This document shows positions 1 to 10,400 of a stretch of 64,000 nt of DNA, piece by piece. Below the pieces are notes generated by a model that was not told the DNA's origin, did not search any database, and saw only the letters and a program-made list of their open reading frames with translations. Positions within the stretch are counted from its first letter, which is position 1, and the number at the start of each line of letters is the position of its first letter. The stretch comes from Dugong dugon (Eukaryota; Chordata; Mammalia; Sirenia; Dugongidae): the NCBI GenBank assembly GCA_030035585.1, contig CM057465.1, forward strand, positions 409,501-473,500. The letters run 5' to 3'. Position numbers and translations under genes: made by a program.

Positions 1-771
1 AAAGACAGCACTGGAGCCGACCCATGGAGCGAGATAGCTGAGTGCCTGTGAGCAGGAGGCTTCCTGGTGATGCGGGATGCCTCCGGGCACCTACCGGGAG
101 CTACTGAGCTTTGGAACACTTGCCCCAGCAGGGCAGATGCAGGCGTGAGGCCCGAGGGCTGAGAGGCCATAGGAAGCAGAAGCTGAATAGACAAGGGACA
201 CAAGAAGCCGAGCTGCTTCAGTCTCAAAAGGTATGGCCATGACCTCAGGGGTTTCAAAGGGTGGAGACATGGCCTCTGGTGCTTCTAAGGGTGGAGCTGT
301 CACTCCAATGGACTAGGAGAATGGTGCGCCTAAAGCCAAGGGAGCAGAGTTGCTGTCCCAGTGGGCCTGGAAGGTGGAGCTGAAGCCCAGGACTGATGGG
401 CCTCCACTCAGAATCCAGAGATTGGGGCCAATACCTAGAGTCTAGAGGGCAGGGCTATTGTGTAAATTGTCTCAGAGAACATAAAATTATTTTCAAAGCC
501 TTGAGGGCTGATGTAATGTGTTCTGCTAACTTGCTTGGTGCCTGTTATGCCTTCTTTCCCTGCAATTTCTCCCATTTTTAATGGAAATGTCTAGCTTATG
601 CCTGTTCTGCCATTGTACCTTTGGAAGCAGATAACTTGTATTCTAGATTTCACAGATGAAGAGGAATTTTTGGATTTTGGACTTGGAGTTAAGACTTTTG
701 CTATGATATGATGGGGTGAATATGTTTTCCATGTTGCAAGGATGTGATTTTTTGGGGGCCAAAGGGTGGAA
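1..771 (+). mobile_element. MaLR-type retrotransposon, 3' part of internal region
   Basis: This stretch leads directly into an LTR at 772 and reads like the non-coding end of an ERVL-MaLR internal region. It contains 'ggggctattgtgtaaa'-type text near 450, a segment about 620-700 with 'agataacttgtattctagatttcacag', and the typical lead-in 'tttttgggggccaaagggtgga' just before the LTR. No open reading frame of note is present. The left end is cut by the window. Family assignment is from recall of MaLR internal consensus style, not from a search. Confidence 0.7.
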
Positions 772-1206
772 TGTCATGGTTTGAATTATGTCCCCCCAAA
801 AATGTGGTTATCAATTTGGCTAGGCCATGATTCCTGGTACTGTGTGATTTTCCTGTATGTTGTAAACCTGCATCTATGATGTTAATGAGGGAGGATGGGT
901 GGCAGTTGTGTTAGTAAGGCAGGACCTGATCTACAAGACTGGATTGTGTCCTGAGGCAATCGCTTGAAATATAAAAGACAGAAGTGAGCAGTGAGACAGG
1001 GGGACCTCATACCATCAAGGAAGCAGTGCCAGGAGCAGAGTGCGTCCTTTGGACTGGGGTCCCTGCGCAGAGAAGCTCCTAGTCCGGGGGAACCTTGATG
1101 AGAAGGCCGAAAGAGAGAAAAAGCCTTCCTCTGGAGCTGACGCCCTGAATTTGGACTTTTAGCTTACTTTGACTGTGAGGAAACAAACCTCTCTTCATTA
1201 AAACCA
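772..1206 (+). mobile_element. MaLR-type LTR, U3-R only, ending in A tail
   Basis: The LTR starts TGTCATGGTTTGAATTATG at 772, joined to the internal region on its left, so it is a 3' LTR. A TATA box (tataaaag, about 970) lies about 30 bases before a GGGGGACCTC run that fits a transcription start at about 998. An AATAAA-like signal (variant 'aaacaaac') and the text 'ttaaaacc' are followed by an A run at 1207. The U5 part seen in the full LTRs at 18.5, 29.0 and 40.3 kb is missing. The copy therefore looks like a reverse-transcribed, polyadenylated RNA rather than an integrated provirus. Confidence 0.7.
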
Positions 1207-1221
1207 AAAAAAAAGAAAAGA

Positions 1222-1412
1222 GATTGCCTCAGGACACAAACCAGTCTTGTAGATCAGGTCCTGCCTCACTAACACAACTGCCACCCATCCTCCCTCATTA
1301 ACATCATAGAGGCAGGTTTACAACATACAGGAAAATCACACAGTACCAGGAATCATGGCCTAGCCAAACTGATACACACATTCTTTTGGGGGACATAATT
1401 CAAACCATTACA
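1222..1412 (-). mobile_element. Inverted fragment of the same LTR (U3 part)
   Basis: Read on the minus strand this is the first 190 bases of the LTR that starts at 772, with about ten differences by eye. It stops just short of where the TATA box would be. It forms an inverted repeat with 772-961, with a loop of about 260 bases. Confidence 0.75.
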
Positions 1413-2078
1413 GGTCTTAAAAGCTTGCAAGCGGCCATCTAAGATGCATCAATTGGTCCCAACCACCTGAAGTAAAGGAGAATGAAGAACACCAAAGACA
1501 CAAGGAAAGTATTAGCCCAAGAGACAGAAAGGGCCACATAAACCAGAGACTTCATCAGCCTGAGACTAGAACTAGATAGTGCCCGCCTACCACCAATGAC
1601 CGCCCTGACAGGGAACACAACAGAGAGTCCCTGATGGAGCAGGAGAAAAGTGGGGTGCAGAACTCAAATTCTAGTAAGAAGACCAAACTTAATGGTCTGA
1701 GACTGGAGAAATGCCAGAAAGCATGGCTCCCAGACACTCTGTCAACCCAGAACTAAAACCATTCCCGAGGCCAACTCTTCAGAAAAAGATTAGACTGGAC
1801 TATGGGACATAAAATGATACTTGTCCTTTCATGACACTAAATGGGCAGCTCCTGTCTGGAGGCGAGATGAGAAGGCAGAGAGGGTTAGGAGCTGGTTGAA
1901 TGGACACTGGAAATTAGGGGTGGAAAGGAAGAGTGTGCTGTCACATTACAGGGAGAGCAACTGGGGTCACATAACAATGTATGTATAAGTTTTTGTACAA
2001 GAGACTAACTTGAATTGTAAACTTTCACTTAAAGTACAATTAAAAAAAAATTTAAGCAGGGGAAAAAAAAAAAAAGAA
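1413..2078 (+). mobile_element. L1 LINE, 5'-truncated 3' end
   Basis: Starts 'ggtcttaaaagcttgcaagcggccatctaag', the same L1 3' UTR text seen at about 8720 and 38018, and ends in A-rich tracts at 2040-2078. It lacks the duplicated 3' end seen in the copies at 8.1-9.7, 37.9 and 39.4 kb. Confidence 0.75.
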
Positions 2079-4260
2079 TGGCCCGCAGGTTCTGGCTCAG
2101 CCCACCCAAGGGTAGAGTTTCCAGAGTGAAGAAGAGGGGTCTCAGGCTAGAAGAGAGGAGTCCAGAGTCCCCAGCGTGCACAGGGGACCGAAGCTGTGGA
2201 GTGTGGGGAGCTCGCTGGGAAGCCTGGGTGACAGGACAAGGACACAAGCACCTCTAGGGTGGACACTGGAGCCTTTGCTCAGGGGCACATGTGAAGCGTG
2301 TGCTGAGTGCACAGATGGCAGCCTCCCTCACAAACTCAGGGGAGGGGAGCTAACCGCAGCAGCAGAGGCGGCGGGAGTCCACTGGGCCTGGAAAGTCAAC
2401 TAAGAACAAACGCCCTTCTTCCACTTGCCCCATAAAGCCTCACTTTGACTAGGGAATTGTGGAGGAATCTGAGGTAACAGGATTTGGGGTTAGCTCAGAG
2501 CCTGCAAGGAGGACAAGGAAGGGTCCACCTGTGGGATGCTAGTCACCCACCCAGGGATAACCGGCCCTCTCCAGGGGCTCTGGGCCTGCCCTGAGGCGGC
2601 ATCGGTGAGGCTGGCACCCCAGGAGCCACGACCACAGCCAGGGAGCACCACTGCTGGTCACACCTGGCTCAGCGCAATGGCCACACTGTCCATACACTAC
2701 GAGCAGGCACTGTGTCAGGGGCCCTGGTCTTGAAGGGCTGCCATCCCAGGCTGGGAAGAGGGAGCGGAGACGGACAATAAAGCATAATAAATTTGTACAT
2801 TATGTAGTATGTTAAACGGTAGTTCATGCTGCGAAAAAATACGTAGGCTAGGGCAACGGGATCCAGAATTGGAGATAATATCTCTAAGTCATTCCAGTGA
2901 ACACCCACCGCGAGGCCTCAGACTGCCAGTGTGTTCTCTCTGAGGGTCTGTGAGGGGCCTCTGTCGCCCCAGGAGCCCTCTTGCTCGCATCCACCAGGGG
3001 CCATCACTCGACTGCTGTGGCTTTTTCAAGCATGTCTGGCCTACCAAGAACAGTCAGGCGTGTGCATGCAGTGACATGGTGCTTCCTTCAGGGGCGTGTG
3101 GCTCCAGGCCATCCCACAGATCTGCCTCCCTCCCCACAAGGCCAGCAGATGGTACAGGCATTGCCATGAGGTCTGCTGTCTGTATCCACCGATAGGGCCT
3201 GGCTCTTCACCAGGCAAGGCTTCAGGTGCAGACGCTCAGTGAGCTCACAGAACTAACCGGAGCCTAGAGACCTGGTTCGGACACAGGGAGGGTCCCCACT
3301 GACAATGCACACATGCCTGGTGGTCTGTGTCCTCACACGTGGCTTCCAGACTCAAAGCCCTAGGAGGCAGCACTTGCGGGGACTGCTGCACTGCCACACA
3401 GGGGCCTCAATGTCATCCAAAGGCATCCGGGCCCTGCTGGAAGGGCAAGCAGATGCCAAGCATGGGGGAAGGACGACAGGCGTCTCCTATGGCAGCTTCC
3501 CACCTCGGCAGAGCCCTGCCCGCTCACCCACCTACACGTGTTCCCACAGCCTGGAGCACCTCCATCGCTGACTCTCAGTTTACGCCTCTGTCCCACAGGG
3601 CGGTGCCCTGGCTCTTCAGTGCTCACTGAACCTGCACACAAGGTCACTCAATCCACACACCACCCATCCTACCAAACATCAGGCTGGAACTGGCACTAGA
3701 CAGGAGGCAGGAAACGAGACAGAAACCCCTTCCTGCACAGAGCACACACCCCGAAGGAGAGGGTAGGCAGGGCACAGGAAAACTAACCTAACAGCGCACT
3801 GCTGAGAGGGCCCAGGAGGAAGATGGGCAGGGCCGGGCACGGGGCTCACTAACAGAGCTCAGGGAAGGCCTCGTCAAGGTGGATGCACACACGGTGGGCA
3901 GGTGAGCATTCAGACACGGAAGAACAACACTGACACAGGAAATGCAGTATCTGAATAACCCACCAAGTCCAGTGCGCTCTTAAAAAAAGTCAAAATGGGT
4001 AAGAATAAAAAGATGTCCAATTTTTTAAGAATCCACCAAAAAGTGGAAACCACCAACAAAGGATCATTCAAAAACATAAACTAAGAACCTCTAACTCTAC
4101 CATCAGTCAGCCATGGAGACCGCTGCCAACCCTCTAGGAGGTGTTCTGTCAGCTCAGGATTTGCAGTCTTCCCTGAAATACCTATTCTTGCTGACTGAAG
4201 CAACTCTGACAGCACCCTCTGACTGGGCGCTCTACTCCCCGAGAAGAAAGGCTCTCGTAC
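2079..4260. other. MOV10L1 intron beyond exon 5, no recognised feature
   Basis: About 2.2 kb of mixed-composition sequence. Both strands were read for the next expected MOV10L1 exon and nothing similar to the conserved N-terminal region was found. Short open frames here do not resemble known proteins. The rest of MOV10L1 should lie to the left of the window. Confidence 0.5.
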
Positions 4261-4448
4261 CGTCTGCTCACAGGGGTCATGCACAGCGCCCTCCACATGT
4301 AGCACGACTGGCTGCTCTCCACCACCACCGCACTGACGACGTCGTATCTGTGAGGCACGTACCCGTCGGGAAGCTTCAGTGACTCCAGGGTGAAAAAGAT
4401 GCTGTCGTCAATCACCCCGTTTCGTCCACAGAGGCTGGAAATGCAGAC
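4261..4448 (-). CDS. MOV10L1: MOV10L1 coding exon 5
   Basis: The acceptor (ctgtcccag) precedes GTCTGCATTTCC, giving [20 protein letters not shown], then a stretch ending [11 protein letters not shown]. The upstream exon ends in phase 0, so the frame is continuous. The donor is uncertain. Ending at 4261 (ACG/gtacgag) keeps a V-x-R-R run that resembles the human protein. Ending at 4272 (CCT/gtgagc) uses a much better splice consensus and stops after MTP. Confidence 0.85.
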
Positions 4449-7400
4449 CTGGGACAGAGTCATTGCAGCACTGAGCGTGCAGCGCTAACCTCTCTCCTCC
4501 CCATCAGGGGCCCAGCCCGGCCGGCATGCTGCAAACAGCAGCTGAGCGTATGGTGACACCTCACCCGGCACCTGACTCTCTGGGGGTGAGCCCTGGTCTC
4601 GGATGAAAACCACAGCTCTGGATATTACTAAACGAGTGTGAACCAGGGAGGGGAGATGAGACAGTGAAGGGCTGAGGGATAGGGTGCTAAGTTGATGCTC
4701 AGGCATGCAAACTGAACCCCCTGCTCTCACGACCGTCGCAATACATAAACCACGCCCAGTTCTGACAAACAAGCTCAAACCCACACCCCACCCATTCATC
4801 CCCAACAATTATCCAACACACGTTCTTTCCTTCTGAGGACGTTTAAGGCGTGCACATAAAGAACAGGGTTTAGAACTTCCTTATGTGAGCACTCTGTTAC
4901 CCTGTTTCCTTAAGGAAGTGCAGCAGGTCTAGCAGAAGCAGAGGACAAGAGTGACCCCGCACTACCTCGTCCACGCGCTTGTATCGCAGTGGCTTCACGG
5001 TGACAGCCTCGCTGCTCCAAGTGCCAGGCCGGATCCAGTACTCAGCCTCCACCCAGTCCCCCTTGCAGGGCTGGAAACCTAGGACAGCAGAGAGGAAGCC
5101 AGGCATCGTTTAGGGCTGTAACACCGGAGTGCAACACACTGAGACGTCTCTACCATGTCTGGGGTACACGTGAGCATTAAAAAGTGCTCTCTAGATCTTC
5201 CAGGCAACAATGGTGCTATAGTCAGAAGCACCACGCAGTCCCTCCGCAGCAAAGATCAGAAAAACTAAGTCAAACAGAATCACATGTCAATCCCGAAACC
5301 CTGCGTATCAAATGAAGAGATAAAGAAATCAGCCAAGCATCAAATGGAATAAGAAACTGACCGAGAACTGACAGCGAGGAGAGATTCATGCAGAGGTCCC
5401 CTATCAGCTACCGCAGCATGGATCCGCCACCTTGGACTCCTACTGGAGATCAGTGAACCGGGGGTATGAGAAAGCAGCTTCATGGAGCTTCCAGCAGGAG
5501 ACAGAACAACCGGTAACCAGCGATATATGCTTTCCCACCCCCCACCCTTCTTCACCCCCACTTAGCCTCCTCTGCTTCCTGCAGCCACAGTCTCTTGGCT
5601 GGGAAGCACCAGCTTCACCCCAGTGTCTCTTGGATTGCACAGGCCGGCTCCCTGGTGCCTATTCTTGGCTGCTGGTGTTGCTTTTTTCTGCTTCTTTAGA
5701 TTTCTTCCTTACCTCTCACCACCTCCCCCTCCTTTCTCTCAAATACCTGGCTCTGTGCGCCATCTTTGCTTCTTCCTGAAAGGCTCCATTGTGAAACTGC
5801 TTCCTGGCCCATGCCGCCAGGCTGGTGGGACCCCCGGGGCTATTTTGTTTGTTTGCTCTGATTTGTTCTGTTTTGATTTGTTTGTTTTCTTTTTCTTTTC
5901 TTGGCGTGCAAGCCCCTTCTAGCCGGGCAGTACTGCACAGCTTGGAAGCTACTCCCTTACCGTGTGCAGACGCACAAGGACACACCTGGAGGCATTTCCT
6001 TTTTCTTGTTTTTTGGTTTTGGTTTTTTTTTTTTTTTGGGTCTCTGTTTTGTTTTCTTCTCTTTCTTATTCCCTTTTTATCTTTCTTCATTTCCAGTTTC
6101 TTGATTTATTCATTTTTTTCTTTTACCCTTCTTTTTTCATTTTTGTTTTTCCTCATTTCTGTCTTTCATCTCTCCACTCCAATAGCAAGCTCCCTTAGCA
6201 CTCTTTTGTTTGCTTTTGGTTCCTGTTTCTCGCTCCTCCTTCCCATACCCATCTTAGCTCCACACATCACAACCTACCCCCTCCTTCCTGCCTATCTGTA
6301 CCATGTGCTGAACATCACACTCCCAAGCAGCACAGACACGGCCTACTCGAACCTGCCCTGCACTGATTCCCAGTCCACACTGTCAGCCCTGGTACATGCC
6401 ACAAACAACCCATCCCAGCAACTCCCCTTCAGCTGGACCTGCCCTGCTGTACCATACCTGAGTGACTGACCCACCCGCTGGAGGAGGTGAAAAGTATCGT
6501 GCCCATCATAGATGAGCAAATAACAAAGAACGCACAGCCCACCTGTTCAGACATAACCAAATAAAAAACAAACAAGCAGGACGAAACAAACAAATCTACA
6601 ATCAATAAATGAGGAAAATAACCACTGAATGCCCTGAAGACAGCAGACAATATCAAAACATTTACAAAAACAGGACAGGATAGTTCCAGTAGGCGTCCAA
6701 AATAAAACACCAGACGACTTTCCAGTAGAAGAAAAGGCACCAGACCTAACTGATAGGGAATTCAAACCTCTAATATTCAGAATTATCCAAGAATTGAAGC
6801 AAAAAGTAGACAAAAGTGAGAAAAAAATAGACAAATTGATGGAAAATACAGACAAAAAAAAAAAAAAAAAAAGGAAGAATCCAAGAAAATAATACAGGAA
6901 CAAAATTCTAAAATAAATTCACAACTAGAAATCATACAGAACAACAATTAGAAATCCAAAAGATAAACAACAAGGTTTCAGAAATGGACAGTGTCATGGA
7001 TAGGATCAGCGAAATTGAAGACAAACACTTGGATACAACTCTGTTTGAGGAAAAATCGGAAAAAAGAACGAAGAAAAATGAAGAAACCCTGAGAATTATG
7101 TGGGCTACAATCACAAGCAAATATCTGTGGGTGATCGGAGTTCCAGAACAGCGGGAGAAAACAGAAAACACAAGAGGATCATTGAAGAATTACTGACAGA
7201 AAACTTCCCCAATATCACGAAAGATGAAAAGCTGACCATCCAAGAAGCTCAATGAACCCCATATAGGATAGACCCCAGAAGAAAATCACCAAGGCATACC
7301 ATAATCACACTGACTAAAACCAAAGACAAAGAATCCTGAGAGGAGCTCAAGAAAAATGAAAACTCACATACAGAGGAGAAACAGTAAGACTAAGCTCGGA

Positions 7401-10400
7401 TTATTCAGCAGAAACCATGCAGGCAAGAAGGCAACGGGATGACATATATAAAACCTTGAAAGAAAGAAATTGCCAGCCAAGAATAATATATCCTGCAAAA
7501 CTCTTGTTCAAATATGATGGTGAAATTAGGTCATTTCCTGATAAACAGAAATTAAGGGACTATGTCAAAACCAAACCAAACTTGCAAGACTTATTAAAGG
7601 GAGTCCTTCGATCTGAGAACAAACAACATCAGACCACGGGATGAACCTAGGACACGGGATTGTACTAGGCAGATACCAACCTAGGAAATGAACTCTTAAG
7701 GACTATGCAAAACCAAAAGAATTACAACAGGGAACCAGAGCAGTTAATCTGTAAATGACAACAGCATCGGAACAATAAAAGAGGGAATAAACGGTGTAAG
7801 TATAGAACCTTCTAATGGAGAGGAAGGCAAGGTGATACCAAGTAATAATACACTGGTTCAAATCTAGGAAGGTAAGCGTAAATTCCAAGGTAACCACAAA
7901 GAAAGTTCACAAACCTACTCATCAAAATAAAGAAGAAAAACATAGAGTCTCAGTAAAAACAAAACCTATGAAAAAAAAAGAAATGAAAAAAAAAAAACAA
8001 AAAACAACAACAAACCCACAAACAAAAGGAACTCAGCACAGGAGACTAAGAGGAACAAAGAAAACGTTAGCACCACAAAAAAGCACTACAAAATGCAATC
8101 CTACTCCTAGGAATATATCCTAGAAAAATAAAAGCCATCACATGAATAGACATATGCACACCCATATTCAGTGCAGCACTGTTCACAATAGCAAAAAGAT
8201 GGAAACAACCTAGATGCCCATCAACAGATGAATGGATAAACTATGGTACACACACACAATGGAGTATTATGCAATGAGAAAGAACAATGATGAATCTGTG
8301 AAGCATCTCATAACACGGATGAAACTGGAGGACATTATGCTGAGTGAAATAAGTCAATCACAAATGGACAAATACTGTATGAGACCTCTACTGTAAAAAC
8401 TCATGTAAAAGTTTACACACAAAAAGAAACAATCTTTGTTGGTAACGAGGGACGGGAGGGGTGGCGGGTAACTAAATAGACAATAGATAAGTGGTAACTC
8501 TGGTGAAGGGTGAGACAGTGCACAATACTGGGGAAGCCAGCACAACTTGTACAAGAAAACGTCATGGAAGCTCCATAGACACTTCCAAACTCCCTGAGGG
8601 GCTGAATTGCTGGCCTGAGGGCTGTGGGGACCATGGTCTCGGGGAATACCTAGCTCACCTGGCGTAAGAGTTTATAAAGACAGTGTTCTACATTTCACCT
8701 TGGTGAGTAGCATCTGGGGTCTTAAAAGCCTGTGAGCAGCCATCTAAGATACTCCACTTGTCTCACCCCTTAGGGAGCAAGGGAGAATGAAGAGAACAGG
8801 ATACAAGGAAAAGATTAGTCCAAAGGACTAATGGACCACAGCTTCCACGGCCTCCACCAGACTGAGTCAAGTACAGCTAGATGATGCCCGGCTACCACCA
8901 CTGACTGTTCTGACCGGGATCACAACAGAGGGTCCTGGACAGAGCTGGAAAAGGATGTAGAACAAAATTCTAACTCACAAAAAAAAGACCCAATTACTGA
9001 CCTGACAGACTGTAGAAACCCCGAGAGTATGGCCCCTGGACACCCTGTTAGCTCAGTGGTGAAGTCACTCCTGAAGTTCACTGTTCAGCCAGGGACTGGA
9101 CAGCCTCATAAAACAAAACAGGACTAATGAGGCACAGCAGTCAAGGGACAAGGACTAGAAGGCAGGAGGGGACAGGAAAGCTGGTGTTAGGGAACCCAAG
9201 GTTGAGAAGGGAAACTGTTGACATGTCGTGGGGTTGTTAACCATTGTCATAGGGCAATATGTGTACTAACTGTTCAATGAGAAACTATTTGTTCTGCAAA
9301 CCTTCATGTAAGGTACAGAAAAGAAAAAAAGAATTATCTACATGAGATCAAACTGACAACAGCAACTCAAAAGGTTTGATAGGAAGCCTAGGCAGCAGGG
9401 AGTTGAAGATAATGGTGACAGAATAATTTGGAAAAGGACAGAATAGCAGCACAACTGGAAGAATGTAATCGATGTCACTGAATGGTACATATAGAAACTT
9501 CTGAAATGGTGTAACTTAGGCTATGTATATTTTCACCAAAAAACAGTCCTCCAAGGTTGAGAAGGGAGAGTGTTGACATGTTGTGGGGTTGTTAACCAAT
9601 GTCATAAAACAATACGTGTACTGATGTACTGACTAATGAGAAACTATTCGTTCTGTAAATCTTCATCTAAAGTACAAAAAAAAAAAAAAAAAACAAAAAA
9701 CCCAACGTAGCTCTCTAGCGCTGCTAGAAACAACAGTAGTTGATCCCTCCAGCTGACTCGCCCAGGCTAAAGGCTGCAGCCCAATCATCTGCCTAGAGAC
9801 CGTGTTATTGGTCCACCATGACATGGACGGCACCCGGTTCAAGTCACGTACTCTCCCTACATGTACTGAGCTTCGTCTGTAATGGGAACCACTTACAGAC
9901 AGCGCCACCATTGCCCAAGGAGCAGAAAAGGCCCATCTGCTAGCACTTTGTCAGCAAACGCATTCCAAGACCTGGATCTCAACGTTCATGGTTATAAACA
10001 GATGTTTTCACAAGGCACTGATGGTCACACAACACAGGCGAGGGTGCACGGCAGCTAGAGCTCTCCAGACCACACCACCAATTCCGAGGGCCGCCGGTCA
10101 CTTGTGCCGATGCCTGCATGCCTAGCCCGTGTCCCCTGCTCAGTACTGTGATCCAGGCACAGGCCTTGGGCTTCTTTCGACACCACTTCTTTGGGAGCTG
10201 ACGGCTCTTTGGGCGCAGGCTGTCCCTCTCTGCCTCAGACTCCCAATCTAGGTGTCCACTCTGTGGGGATATATGCCATTTAAACATGGCTGCACTATTG
10301 ACAACTGCAGCCCCCACAGGCCTCTATGCTGCACAGCATGTTGAGACTTGTCCCCAACATGTTGAGACTTGTCAGGATGTGTTTTCCCAAACCTACTGTC

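Noticed and set aside
5825-6469. A 214-codon Phe/Leu/Ser-rich frame that looks membrane-like
   Set aside because: T-rich 5' region of a LINE; hydrophobicity follows from poly-T composition.
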